Numbered from the stretch's first letter, positions 7,143 through 15,663 are shown. The stretch: 21,951 nucleotides of DNA from an uncultured Collinsella sp. (GCA_902494585.1 CABUUD010000021.1:1-21951); one strand, 5' to 3'. Made by a program: numbers and translations. The notes: generated by a model from the sequence alone, not told the origin.

Positions 7143-8165
7143 ATGATTGCAATTTTAAAGCAGAGCGCCAGCGACGAGGCCGTAAGCCATATCGTCAGCT
7201 GGATTGAGAAAAAGGGTCTGAAGACCGATGTCTCGCGCGGCGAGAACGAGACGATCATCGGCCTGGTGGGCGATACGACCAAGATCGACCCGTTCCTGCT
7301 CGAGTCCATGGATGTCGTCGAGCGCGTGCAGCGCGTCTCCGAGCCGTTCAAGCGCGCCAACCGCAAGTTCCACCCCGAGGACTCCGTCATCGACTGCGGC
7401 CACGGCGTCAAGATCGGCGGCGACCAGTTCCAAGTCATCGCCGGCCCCTGCTCCGTCGAGGGCGAGAACCTCATCCGCATCGCACGCCGCGTGAAGGCCG
7501 CCGGCGCCACGATGCTGCGCGGTGGCGCCTACAAGCCCCGCACCTCCCCCTACGCCTACCAGGGCATGGGCCCCGCCGGCCTCGACCTGCTGTGCGAGGC
7601 GTCTGCCGAGCTCGACATGCCGATCGTCACCGAGATCATGGATCCACGCGACGTGCAGGTCTTCTTGGACAAGAAGATTGACGTCATGCAGATCGGCGCC
7701 CGCAACGCCCAGAACTTCCCCCTGCTCAAGGAGGTCGGCAAGACCCAGACCCCGATTCTACTCAAGCGCGGCATGTCCGGCACGATCGACGAGCTGCTTA
7801 TGGCAGCCGAGTACATCATGAGCGAGGGCAACGACAACGTCATCCTGTGCGAGCGCGGTATCCGCACCTTCGAGACCCGCACCCGCAATACCTTCGACCT
7901 CAACGCCGTGCCGGTGCTGCACCACCTGTCGCACCTGCCCGTCGTCGCCGACCCCAGCCACGCCACCGGCTACACCCGCTACGTTGAGCCCATGGCGCTC
8001 GCCGCGACCGCCTGCGGTGCCAACGGCTTGGAGATCGAGGTCCACGACGAGCCGAGCCGCGCCTGGTCCGACGGCGCCCAGGCCCTCACCCCCGATCAGT
8101 TCGACGACACCATGCGCCGCATCCGAGCCATCCGCGAGGTTGTCTGCCAAGAGACCATGGAGTAG
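7143..8165 (+). CDS. aroF: 3-deoxy-7-phosphoheptulonate synthase (DAHP synthase)
   Basis: This 340-residue enzyme condenses phosphoenolpyruvate and erythrose 4-phosphate, the first shikimate-pathway step. It is the Thermotoga/Bacillus-like type related to KDO8P synthase. An N-terminal ferredoxin-like domain (about 1-70) is, in the T. maritima enzyme, the site of Tyr/Phe feedback. Catalytic motifs are AGPCSVE (100-106), RGGAYKPRTSPYAYQG (126-141), GARNAQNF (185-192), LKRG (207-210) and DPSHATG (270-276). The metal ligands are Cys103, His273, Glu299 and Asp310, one residue offset from T. maritima. The ATG at 7143 has AGAGG 6 nt upstream; an earlier in-frame ATG at 7095 falls inside the attenuator hairpin and was rejected. 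It is first in the operon and the stop is 3 bp from tyrA. Confidence 0.97.
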   Translation: MIAILKQSASDEAVSHIVSWIEKKGLKTDVSRGENETIIGLVGDTTKIDPFLLESMDVVERVQRVSEPFKRANRKFHPEDSVIDCGHGVKIGGDQFQVIAGPCSVEGENLIRIARRVKAAGATMLRGGAYKPRTSPYAYQGMGPAGLDLLCEASAELDMPIVTEIMDPRDVQVFLDKKIDVMQIGARNAQNFPLLKEVGKTQTPILLKRGMSGTIDELLMAAEYIMSEGNDNVILCERGIRTFETRTRNTFDLNAVPVLHHLSHLPVVADPSHATGYTRYVEPMALAATACGANGLEIEVHDEPSRAWSDGAQALTPDQFDDTMRRIRAIREVVCQETME

Positions 8166-8168
8166 CCC

Positions 8169-9083
8169 ATGGGTACGGTGAGAAACGCGCGTGTTAACCA
8201 GGGCGGCCCCAAGTGCGCCGGCATCGTCGGCCTTGGCCTCATCGGCGGTAGCTTTGCCCGCGGCTATGCACAGGCGGGCGTCCGCGTGCTGGCCTGGGAC
8301 CCCGATGACGATGTCATGACGGCCGCCAGCATGGGCACTGCCGTCGGGGAGCTCAACGACGAGACGCTCGGCGAGTGCGACATCATCGTGCTGGCCTGTT
8401 ACCCCGAAGCCTGCATCGAGTGGCTCGAGGCGCACGCCCAGGCACTCGCCGACGCCACCGATACCGAGGCCATCATGGGCCCCGTGGTGATCGACACGGT
8501 GGGCGTCAAGGGCATTGTGTGTGAGCGGGCCTTTGAGCTCGCACGCGAGCACGGCTTTTACTTTGTGGGTGCGCACCCCATGGCGGGCACACAGTACTCG
8601 GGCTATGCGCACTCCCGCGCCGACCTGTTCCAGGGCGCCCCGCTCGTGCTCGTGCCACCCGCGGTAGACGATGCCCTTAAGCTGGAGCTTTTGGGCCAGG
8701 TGCGCGAGATGGTGCGCCCCTTGGGCTTTGGCAAGTTCAGCGTGACCAGCGCCGCCGAACACGACCGCGTCATCGCCTTCACGAGCCAGCTTGCGCACGT
8801 GGTATCCAACGCCTACGTCAAGAGCCCCACCGCCCAGGTCCACCACGGCTTTTCGGCCGGAAGCTACCGCGATCTCACCCGCGTGGCGCACCTCAATCCT
8901 CAGATGTGGTCCGAGCTTATGATCGACGACGCCGATGCGCTCGCCTTCGAGATCGACCATCTTATCGAATCGCTCGGCGCCTACAGCCGCGCCCTTAAGG
9001 ACCGCGACCAGCGCTATCTGGAGAATCTCCTTGCCGAGGGCGACCGCATCAAGCGCGCGCTCGACGACGAGGCCTCCCACTAG
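8169..9083 (+). CDS. tyrA: Prephenate dehydrogenase
   Basis: A 304-residue NAD(P)-dependent enzyme that oxidatively decarboxylates prephenate to 4-hydroxyphenylpyruvate, the committed step to tyrosine. The dinucleotide-binding glycine motif GLGLIG is at 21-26, the substrate-site motif GAHPMAGT at 134-141, and SQLAHV at 206-211; GSYRDLTRVA (231-240) is typical of the C-terminal helical domain. There is no fused chorismate mutase and no ACT domain, so end-product control would have to act elsewhere. Prephenate versus arogenate preference cannot be read from the sequence. The start has GGAG 6 nt upstream, overlapping the aroF stop region. Confidence 0.95.
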   Translation: MGTVRNARVNQGGPKCAGIVGLGLIGGSFARGYAQAGVRVLAWDPDDDVMTAASMGTAVGELNDETLGECDIIVLACYPEACIEWLEAHAQALADATDTEAIMGPVVIDTVGVKGIVCERAFELAREHGFYFVGAHPMAGTQYSGYAHSRADLFQGAPLVLVPPAVDDALKLELLGQVREMVRPLGFGKFSVTSAAEHDRVIAFTSQLAHVVSNAYVKSPTAQVHHGFSAGSYRDLTRVAHLNPQMWSELMIDDADALAFEIDHLIESLGAYSRALKDRDQRYLENLLAEGDRIKRALDDEASH

Positions 9084-9119
9084 ACCACCTATCACGCCAG
9101 GTCGAAAGGACCGAAGCTT

Positions 9120-10226
9120 ATGGCGATTACCATCGATATCGACACCGCACGCCCCTACCAGGTGCATGTTGGCACGTTTTTGCTGGAGCAGGCGGGGCCG
9201 CTCGTGCGCGCCACTGCCGGCGGCACCAAGGCCGTCATCGTGACGGACACCAACGTGGGCCCGCTCTACCAGATGCCCGTTAAGCAGAGCCTGGAGGCGT
9301 CAGGCTACGAGGTGAGCATCTGCACCTTCGAGGCCGGCGAGGCCCATAAGCGCGCCGAGACCTACGTTGCCATTCTTGAGTTTGTGGCCGAGCACGAGCT
9401 TTCGCGCTCCGATGTGATCGTGGCGCTTGGCGGCGGCGTCGTGGGCGACGTTGCCGGCTTTGTGGCCGCCACCTACATGCGCGGCTGCAAGTTTGTGCAG
9501 ATCCCGACGAGCCTGCTCGCCATGGTTGATTCGTCGGTGGGCGGCAAGACCGCCATCGACCTGGCTGCCGGCAAGAACTTGGCCGGCGCCTTTTGGCAGC
9601 CGAGCGTAGTAATCGCCGACGTGGGGTGCCTGGCCACCCTCACGCCCGAGCAGTTCGCCGACGGCTGCGGAGAGGTCGTCAAGCACGCCGTGATCGCCGA
9701 CCCGGAGCTTTTCGCCGAGCTGGAGAAGACTCCGCTCACGCTGGAGCTACTCAACCGCGATGTGGCCCGCGTAGCACTCATCATCGCCCGCAATATCGAC
9801 ATCAAGCGCGCCGTCGTCGTCGCCGACGAGTGCGAAACCAACCAGCGCAAGCTGCTCAACTTTGGACACAGCGCCGGACACGCCGTCGAAGCCTGCGAGA
9901 ATTTTGAGCTGGGGCACGGCAACTGCGTGTCAATCGGTATGGGCATCATCACGCGCGCCGCGGCCTTGCACGGCATTTGCGACGCCGAACTTCCCGCTCG
10001 CATCGAGGAGCTCTGCGCGCGCCACGGCCTCAAGACCCGCTGCGAGCTTTCGGCCGACGCCGTCTTTGCCGAGGCACTCCACGACAAAAAGCGCGCCGGT
10101 GACACTATCGACCTGGTAATTCCGCACGACATTGGCCGTTGCAGCATCGACCGCACGCCGCTTTCCACTTTCCACGAACTCATTGCCGAGGGCCTCGGCC
10201 AGAAGGGAGACGCATTCGCATGCTAG
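9120..10226 (+). CDS. aroB: 3-dehydroquinate synthase
   Basis: A 368-residue enzyme converting DAHP to 3-dehydroquinate with NAD+ and a divalent metal. It shows the NAD-binding GGGVVGDVAGFVAATYMRG (104-122), PTSLLAMVDSSVGGKTAID (129-147), KNLAGAFWQP (152-161), and metal ligands Glu185 (GCGEVVKH), His250 (NFGHSAGH) and His266 (LGHG). Full family length. The ATG at 9120 follows AAAGGA at 9 nt. A 36-bp gap separates it from tyrA, and its last 7 bases overlap aroA. Confidence 0.97.
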   Translation: MAITIDIDTARPYQVHVGTFLLEQAGPLVRATAGGTKAVIVTDTNVGPLYQMPVKQSLEASGYEVSICTFEAGEAHKRAETYVAILEFVAEHELSRSDVIVALGGGVVGDVAGFVAATYMRGCKFVQIPTSLLAMVDSSVGGKTAIDLAAGKNLAGAFWQPSVVIADVGCLATLTPEQFADGCGEVVKHAVIADPELFAELEKTPLTLELLNRDVARVALIIARNIDIKRAVVVADECETNQRKLLNFGHSAGHAVEACENFELGHGNCVSIGMGIITRAAALHGICDAELPARIEELCARHGLKTRCELSADAVFAEALHDKKRAGDTIDLVIPHDIGRCSIDRTPLSTFHELIAEGLGQKGDAFAC

Positions 10227-11539
10227 CCCGCATCACCCCGTCCCCGCTTAAGGGCACCGTTCCCGCCATCGCGTCCAAGTCGATGGCGCATCGCCTGATC
10301 ATCTGCGCCGCGCTTGCCAACGGCGAGACGCACGTTACCTGCAACACCACCTGCGCCGACATCGAGGCTACGGTGCGTTGCCTTACGGCACTGGGCGCTC
10401 GCATCGAGACCGTCGAGGATGGCTTCCAGGTCCATCCCACTATGAAGAGTATTGAGTTTGGCCTGCTCAAGGCACTTGCCGGCGGCACGCTCGACTGCGG
10501 CGAGAGTGGCTCCACGCTCCGCTTTATGTTGCCCGTCGCCTGCGCGCTGGGCGCAGAGGCCACCTTTGTGGGCCAGGGTCGTCTGGGCGCACGCCCGCTC
10601 TCCCCGCTCTCGGACGAGATCATCGCCGCCGGCTGCGACCTACAGGGTCTGGGCGGTTTTCCGCTCAAGACGAGCGGCCGCATGCGCCCGGGCACCTTTG
10701 TGCTGCCGGGCAACGTAAGCTCGCAGTACATCTCGGGCCTGCTGCTGGCAGCCCCGTTGCTCGCCCAGCCCTCCTGTGTGCAGGTGACCGGCCTCATTGA
10801 GAGCCGCCCCTACATCAACCTAACGATCCAGGCCATGAAGGCCTTTGGCGTTGAGGTCAACGTCGAGCGCATTCCCGCCAAGGACGGTCAGCCCGAGGTC
10901 ACGAACTTCCGCGTGAGCAGTGGCTCGTATCGCACGCCCGGCAACGTGGCCGTCGAGGGCGACTGGTCCAACGCTGCCTTTTGGCTGTGCGCCGGCGCCA
11001 TCGGCTCCGACCCCATCACCGTGGAGGGTGTGTCGCTGAGCTCCGCACAGGGCGACCGCAACGTGCTTGCTGCGCTTTCGCGCTTTGGCGCCCGCATCGT
11101 GCGCTCCACCAACGCCGCCACCGTGCAGTCCGACAAGCTCGCCGGCTTTGAGATGAGTGCCCACGACATTCCCGACCTGGTACCCGTTATCTCGGCCGTG
11201 GCCTCGCTGGCACAGGGCCGCACCTTTATCCGCGATTGCGCCCGTCTGCGTATCAAGGAATCCGACCGCCTGGTCACCACCACCCGCGAGCTCACCGCGC
11301 TTGGCGCGCAGGTGCGCATTGCCGGCGATGACCTCATCATCAAGGGTGTCGATGCCTTCACCGGCGGCGAGGTCGATTCGCACAACGACCACCGCATCGC
11401 CATGATGGCCGCCATCGCCGCGAGCCGCGCCACCGGCGAGGTCGTGATCCACGGCGCCGAGGCCGTCAACAAGTCCTATCCCGATTTCTTCGACCACTAC
11501 CGCCTGCTGGGCGGTAAGGTCACGCTCGAGGAGGAATAG
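10220..11539 (+). CDS. aroA: 3-phosphoshikimate 1-carboxyvinyltransferase (EPSP synthase)
   Basis: A 439-residue enzyme that adds the enolpyruvyl group of phosphoenolpyruvate to shikimate 3-phosphate. Visible are Lys20-Ser21 (ASKSMAHRL), the active-site loop GESGSTLRFMLP (94-105), SSQYISGLLLAAP (167-179), Asp319, RIKESDRL (344-351), NDHRIAM (389-395) and Lys418 (NKSYPDF). The loop reads STLRF where class I enzymes such as E. coli have GTAMRP, so position 101 (E. coli numbering) is Phe and not Pro; the loop is closer to the clostridial style. The ATG at 10220 overlaps the aroB end by 7 nt and has GGGAG 10 nt upstream; an open frame extends up to 10139 but lies inside aroB. Confidence 0.97.
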   Translation: MLARITPSPLKGTVPAIASKSMAHRLIICAALANGETHVTCNTTCADIEATVRCLTALGARIETVEDGFQVHPTMKSIEFGLLKALAGGTLDCGESGSTLRFMLPVACALGAEATFVGQGRLGARPLSPLSDEIIAAGCDLQGLGGFPLKTSGRMRPGTFVLPGNVSSQYISGLLLAAPLLAQPSCVQVTGLIESRPYINLTIQAMKAFGVEVNVERIPAKDGQPEVTNFRVSSGSYRTPGNVAVEGDWSNAAFWLCAGAIGSDPITVEGVSLSSAQGDRNVLAALSRFGARIVRSTNAATVQSDKLAGFEMSAHDIPDLVPVISAVASLAQGRTFIRDCARLRIKESDRLVTTTRELTALGAQVRIAGDDLIIKGVDAFTGGEVDSHNDHRIAMMAAIAASRATGEVVIHGAEAVNKSYPDFFDHYRLLGGKVTLEEE

Positions 11540-11540
11540 C

Positions 11541-12638
11541 ATGTCCTCGACCTTTGGCAACGTCTTGCATCTGAGTATCTTTGGCCAGTCGCACTCCCCC
11601 GCTATCGGCTGCTCGCTCGACGGCATTCCTGCCGGTATTGCCGTTGACCAGGAGCAGCTGCAGGCCTTTTTGGACCGTCGTGCCCCCGGTCGCGACGAGA
11701 CCGCAACCAAGCGCCACGAGGCCGACGCCGCGCATATCATTGCCGGCGTGGTCGATGGACATACCACCGGCGCGCCCATTGCCGCGATTATCGAGAACAC
11801 CAACACGCGCTCCAATGATTACTCCGAGCTGCGCTGCAAGCCCCGTCCCGGACATGCGGACTTCCCCGCGCGCGTGAAGTATCACAACATGCACGATGTT
11901 GCTGGTGGCGGGCATTTTTCCGGCCGCCTAACGGCACCCTTATGCATCGCCGGCGGCATTGCGCTACAGGCACTCGAGGCCCGCGGCATTCAGGTCATGG
12001 CGCACGTCGCGCAGATCGGCGGCATCTCCGACCTGCCGATGGACGATATGGTCTATCGAGAGGCCGACCGCAAGGCGATCCTTACGAACGACCTGCCGTG
12101 CATTGACGCCGCCGCAGCCGGCCGCATGCGCGAGGAGATTCTGGCCGCGCGCGATGAACTCGACAGCATCGGCGGCATCGTGGAGTGCGGCATTTACGGG
12201 CTTCCCACGGGCATCGGCGACCCCATGTTCGACGGCATCGAGAACCGCATCGCGCAAATCGCGTTTGGCATTCCCGCCGTAAAGGGCGTGGAGTTTGGCA
12301 TGGGCTTTGCCGTGGCCGCCATGCGCGGCAGCGAGAACAACGATCCGTATCGCATCGATGCCGAGACCGGCGAGATCGAAGTCGAGTCCAATAACGCCGG
12401 CGGCATCCTGGGCGGTATTTCGACCGGCGCGCCCGTCATGTGGCGCATGGCCGTAAAGCCGACGCCCTCAATTGGCCGCGAGCAGCAGACCGTAGACATG
12501 GACGCCATGGAAAATGCCGAGCTCTCGGTCCACGGCCGTCACGATCCCTGCATCGTCCCCCGAGCCGTCCCCGTAGCCGAGGCAGCCGCGGCGCTCGCCA
12601 TCTGGGACGCCCTCCTCGAGGACGCCGCCCAGCGCTAA
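11541..12638 (+). CDS. aroC: Chorismate synthase
   Basis: A 365-residue flavin-dependent enzyme that removes phosphate from EPSP to make chorismate, the last shared step. Diagnostic stretches are STFGNVLHLSIFGQSHSPAI (3-22), RRAPGRDETAT, KPRPGHADF, GGGHFSGRLTA, NNAGGILGGISTGAP and GRHDPCIVPRAVPV. The GRLTA form (in place of GRET) occurs in anaerobic Firmicutes-type enzymes. It starts 1 nt after the aroA stop; the strong ribosome site GAGGAGG lies in the aroA tail, so the two are probably translationally coupled. Confidence 0.97.
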   Translation: MSSTFGNVLHLSIFGQSHSPAIGCSLDGIPAGIAVDQEQLQAFLDRRAPGRDETATKRHEADAAHIIAGVVDGHTTGAPIAAIIENTNTRSNDYSELRCKPRPGHADFPARVKYHNMHDVAGGGHFSGRLTAPLCIAGGIALQALEARGIQVMAHVAQIGGISDLPMDDMVYREADRKAILTNDLPCIDAAAAGRMREEILAARDELDSIGGIVECGIYGLPTGIGDPMFDGIENRIAQIAFGIPAVKGVEFGMGFAVAAMRGSENNDPYRIDAETGEIEVESNNAGGILGGISTGAPVMWRMAVKPTPSIGREQQTVDMDAMENAELSVHGRHDPCIVPRAVPVAEAAAALAIWDALLEDAAQR

Positions 12639-12677
12639 CCAGCCCACCCCGGGCAATGATTCACGAAAGGGGTCCCT

Positions 12678-13823
12678 ATGGACCTTGCTGACATCCGCCA
12701 GGCCATCGATGGCATCGACACCACGCTCCTCAACAGCTTTATCGAGCGCATGGACATTGCCACCGAAGTCGCCAAGTCAAAAATCGAGATGGGCAAGGCC
12801 GTCTTCGACCCCGCCCGCGAGCGCTCCAAGCTCAACAACCTCGCCAGCCGCGCGCCCGAGCGCTACGAGGCGCAGACCATCACCCTGTTCCGTCTCCTCA
12901 TGAGCATGAGCAAGGCCGAGCAGCAGCGCTACATCAACGAGCTCAAGGGCATCACTGTTTCGCAAAAGGCCCACGCGACGGCTGCAGCCTCCGACACGCC
13001 CTTCCCTCAAACTGCCACCGTCGCTTGCCAGGGCGTTGAGGGTGCTTACAGTCAAATCGCCGCGTGTAAGCTCTTCGACGTGCCCGATATCGCGTTCTTC
13101 GAGACCTTCGAAGGTGTCATGCGCGCTGTACGCGACGGCTTCTGCGAATTTGGCGTACTGCCCATCGAAAACTCCACCGCCGGCTCGGTCAACGCCGTCT
13201 ACGACCTGCTCGCCCAGTTCGACTTCCACATCGTGCGCTCGCTTCGCCTCAAGATCGACCACAACTTGCTCGTCAAGCCCGGCACCAAGCTCGCCGACGT
13301 GCGCGAGGTCTACAGCCACGGCCAAGCCATTGCCCAGTGTGCCGGCTTTATCGAGTCCCACGACCTGCACGCCACCAAGTACCCAAACACGGCCATGTCG
13401 GCCGAGATGGTCGCCAACTCCGAGCGCACCGACGTCGCCGCCATCGCCTCGCGCAGCTGTGCCACGCTGTATGGCCTCGAGGTGCTGGAGCCCAATATCC
13501 AAGACTCGGACAACAACTACACACGCTTTGTCGTCATCAGCCGCGAGCCGCGCGTCTACCCCGGCGCTAACCGCACCTCGCTCATGATCACTACGGCCAA
13601 CGAGCCGGGCGCACTCTATCGCGTACTCGAGCGCTTCTACGCACTCAACATCAACCTCATCAAGCTCGAGAGCCGCCCCATCCCCGGGCACGACTTTGAG
13701 TTTATGTTCTACTTCGATCTGGACTGTCCCTTTGGCAGCAAAGCCCTCGACGACTTGCTCGATTCCGTCGACGACGTATGCGAGAGCTTTACCTACTTTG
13801 GCAGCTACACGGAGGTGCTCTAG
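12678..13823 (+). CDS. pheA: Bifunctional chorismate mutase / prephenate dehydratase (P-protein)
   Basis: A 381-residue fusion carrying two consecutive steps from chorismate to phenylpyruvate. The N-terminal helical chorismate mutase domain (about 1-90) starts MDLADIRQAIDGIDTTLL with the usual Arg/Lys/Glu set. The prephenate dehydratase domain (about 114-288) has GVEGAYS, PIENSTAGSV and the catalytic TRF at 282-284. A C-terminal ACT domain (about 299-375) includes the phenylalanine-binding ESRP motif (331-334), so feedback inhibition by Phe is expected. The ATG at 12678 has AAAGGGG 5 nt upstream. The stop directly abuts the aroE-aroK start. Confidence 0.96.
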   Translation: MDLADIRQAIDGIDTTLLNSFIERMDIATEVAKSKIEMGKAVFDPARERSKLNNLASRAPERYEAQTITLFRLLMSMSKAEQQRYINELKGITVSQKAHATAAASDTPFPQTATVACQGVEGAYSQIAACKLFDVPDIAFFETFEGVMRAVRDGFCEFGVLPIENSTAGSVNAVYDLLAQFDFHIVRSLRLKIDHNLLVKPGTKLADVREVYSHGQAIAQCAGFIESHDLHATKYPNTAMSAEMVANSERTDVAAIASRSCATLYGLEVLEPNIQDSDNNYTRFVVISREPRVYPGANRTSLMITTANEPGALYRVLERFYALNINLIKLESRPIPGHDFEFMFYFDLDCPFGSKALDDLLDSVDDVCESFTYFGSYTEVL

Positions 13824-15074
13824 ATGACCGATACCGCCGCAACCCGTCCCTACGGCGTGCTGGGCCGCGTGCTGGGCCACAGCTACACCCCGACCATCTA
13901 CAAAGAACTCGCTGGGCTCGAGTACGTGCGTTTTGAGCGCGAGCCCGAGGACCTCGCGGCCTTTATGACGGGCGACGAGTGGGAGGGCACCAACGTGACC
14001 ATCCCCTACAAGCGCGCCGTCATGGAATATCTCGACGAGCTGAGTCCACTGGCCGAGCGCATGGGCAACGTCAACACCATCACGCGCCTGTCCGACGGCC
14101 GCCTGCGCGGCGACAACACCGACTACTTCGGTTTTCAGTGCCTGGTCGAGGAGTTGGGCGTAGAGGTTGCCGGAAAGAAGGCTCTCGTGCTCGGAGCTAC
14201 TGGCGGCGCCGGCACCACGGCAAGTATGGTGCTGGGAGACCTGGGCGCCGTCGTCGTACCCGTGGGTCGCACGAGCGAGGTCAACTACGGCAACATCGCG
14301 CAGCAATCCGATGCCGCCCTGCTCGTCAACTGCACGCCTGCCGGCATGTTCCCCCACTGCCCCGACGCGCCTTGCACACTCGAAGGGCTCGATGCGCTCG
14401 AAGGCGATATCGACATTGTCTACAACCCTGCCCGCACGGGCCTGATGCTCGAGGCCGAGCGCCGCGGTATCCCTTGCATCAGCGGTCTGCTCATGCTTGT
14501 GGCACAGGCGGCACAGGCCGTTGAGCGCTATACCGGCCAGGTCACCCCGCGCGAACGCATCCTGGACGTAACGGAGCGCCTGTCGCGCCGCGAACAGAAC
14601 ATCGCGCTGATCGGCATGCCGGGTTCGGGTAAGACCCGCGTGGGTGAGCAGATTGCCCTGCGCACGGGGCGAGAGCACATCGACCTGGACCGCGCCCTCG
14701 AGGAACGCCTAGGCATGCCCTGTGCCGACTATATCGTCGAGCGCGGCGAGGCGGCCTTCCGCGAGCAGGAGACGGCGGCGCTGTCCGACATCTCCAAGCG
14801 TAGCGGCCTGGTACTCTCCACCGGCGGCGGCGTGGTCACGCGGGACGAGAACTATCCGCTGCTGCACCAAAACAGTCAGATCGTGATGCTCAACCGCAAG
14901 CTCGACGAGCTCGCCCACAAGGGCCGCCCCATCACCGCGCGCGACGGCATCGATAAGCTGGCCGAACAGCGCATGCCACGCTACCGCGCCTGGGCCGACT
15001 ACATCATCGACTCACGCGACTGCGCCGCCAACACCGCCCAGGCCCTCCTCGACACCCTCCCACCCGCTCTCTAA
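13824..15074 (+). CDS. aroE-aroK: Fused shikimate dehydrogenase and shikimate kinase
   Basis: A 416-residue fusion of two consecutive steps: 3-dehydroshikimate to shikimate (NADPH), then shikimate to shikimate 3-phosphate (ATP). The AroE part (about 1-245) has NVTIPYK with catalytic Lys63, GDNTDYFGF with catalytic Asp100, the nucleotide loop GATGGAG (124-130) and NCTPAGM. The AroK part (about 257-416) has the P-loop GMPGSGKT (264-271), DLDRALEERLG with the Mg/shikimate Asp (287-289), FREQE (312-316), TGGGVV (333-338), the lid Arg368 (GRPI) and RMPRYRAWAD. Both active sites look intact. The start follows the pheA stop without a gap, with GGAGGT 7 nt upstream. Confidence 0.96.
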   Translation: MTDTAATRPYGVLGRVLGHSYTPTIYKELAGLEYVRFEREPEDLAAFMTGDEWEGTNVTIPYKRAVMEYLDELSPLAERMGNVNTITRLSDGRLRGDNTDYFGFQCLVEELGVEVAGKKALVLGATGGAGTTASMVLGDLGAVVVPVGRTSEVNYGNIAQQSDAALLVNCTPAGMFPHCPDAPCTLEGLDALEGDIDIVYNPARTGLMLEAERRGIPCISGLLMLVAQAAQAVERYTGQVTPRERILDVTERLSRREQNIALIGMPGSGKTRVGEQIALRTGREHIDLDRALEERLGMPCADYIVERGEAAFREQETAALSDISKRSGLVLSTGGGVVTRDENYPLLHQNSQIVMLNRKLDELAHKGRPITARDGIDKLAEQRMPRYRAWADYIIDSRDCAANTAQALLDTLPPAL

Positions 15075-15076
15075 CC

Positions 15077-15117
15077 AAAACCACCACAAAGGGGACAGGC
15101 ACCTTTGTGGTGGTTTT
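15077..15117. repeat. 16-bp perfect palindrome; hairpin able to terminate in both directions
   Basis: AAAACCACCACAAAGG (15077-15092) is perfectly complementary to 15102-15117 across a 9-nt loop (GGACAGGCA). The right arm ends TTTT and the left arm begins AAAA, so a U-tract results on either strand. It starts 3 nt after the aroE-aroK stop and ends 21 nt before aroQ. The block GGGGACAGGCACC inside it has the look of REP-type intergenic repeats, an impression that needs a genome search. Confidence 0.8.
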
Positions 15118-15138
15118 CCAACCGCAAAGGAAGCAACC

Positions 15139-15576
15139 ATGAAAGCACTCGTCATTAACGGCCCCAACCTCAACATGCTCGGCATTCGCGAGCCGGGCAT
15201 CTACGGCAGCGATAACTACGACCGCCTGGTCCAGATATGCCAGGAGGCAGGTGCCGCGCAGGGCTTTGACGAGGTCGAGGTCTTCCAGTCCAACCATGAG
15301 GGCAACATCGTCGACAAGATCCAGGAGGCCTACGGCAAGGTCGACGGCATCGTCATCAATCCGGCGGCCTACACGCACACGAGCGTGGCGATCCTCGATG
15401 CCCTCAAGGCCGTCGCCATCCCCGCCGTCGAGGTCCACATCAGCGCCGTCGAGACCCGCGAAGACTTCCGCCAGGTGAGCTATGCACGCCTAGCTTGCTT
15501 CGCCACCATCACCGGAGAGGGCCTCCAAGGCTACGCTCACGCGCTGGAGCTGCTGAGGGAGCATCTCGAAAAGTAG
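15139..15576 (+). CDS. aroQ: Type II 3-dehydroquinate dehydratase
   Basis: A 145-residue enzyme (full family length, dodecameric type II class) that dehydrates 3-dehydroquinate to 3-dehydroshikimate. It shows INGPNLNMLGIREPGIYG with the catalytic Tyr22, SNHEGNIVDKIQEAY, INPAAYTHTSVAILDAL, the substrate motif EVHIS with His100, and REDFRQVSY. The usual Asn after HIS is Ala103 here. The ATG at 15139 has AAAGGA 7 nt upstream. Although it supplies the only missing shikimate step, it is separated from the rest of the operon by the palindrome at 15077-15117, so its expression may depend on read-through. Confidence 0.96.
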   Translation: MKALVINGPNLNMLGIREPGIYGSDNYDRLVQICQEAGAAQGFDEVEVFQSNHEGNIVDKIQEAYGKVDGIVINPAAYTHTSVAILDALKAVAIPAVEVHISAVETREDFRQVSYARLACFATITGEGLQGYAHALELLREHLEK

Positions 15577-15624
15577 CCTCGCGAGCAAATCCATCAACGC
15601 GATTCACACGCTAATAATGCCAGC

Positions 15625-15663
15625 GCCGGCAGCAGCGACCTCGCTGCTGCCGGCATTTTATTA
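15625..15663 (+). terminator. Intrinsic terminator of the aromatic operon
   Basis: GCCGGCAGCAGCGA (15625-15638) pairs perfectly with TCGCTGCTGCCGGC (15641-15654), followed by ATTTTATTA. It lies 49 nt past the aroQ stop. Confidence 0.9.

Noticed and set aside
7758..9167. 469-codon open frame on the minus strand under aroF and tyrA
   Set aside because: Composition is repetitive (His/Gly/Val/Asp-rich), as expected for an antisense frame, and the plus-strand genes are certain.
10139..10219. Upstream extension of aroA into aroB
   Set aside because: The family N-terminus fits ATG 10220; the extension is an out-of-frame reading of the aroB end.
12777..14678. 633-codon open frame on the minus strand under pheA and aroE-aroK
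   Set aside because: It is a shadow of GC-rich codons on the opposite strand: no family resemblance, no ribosome site, and it lies fully antisense to well-recognised enzymes.
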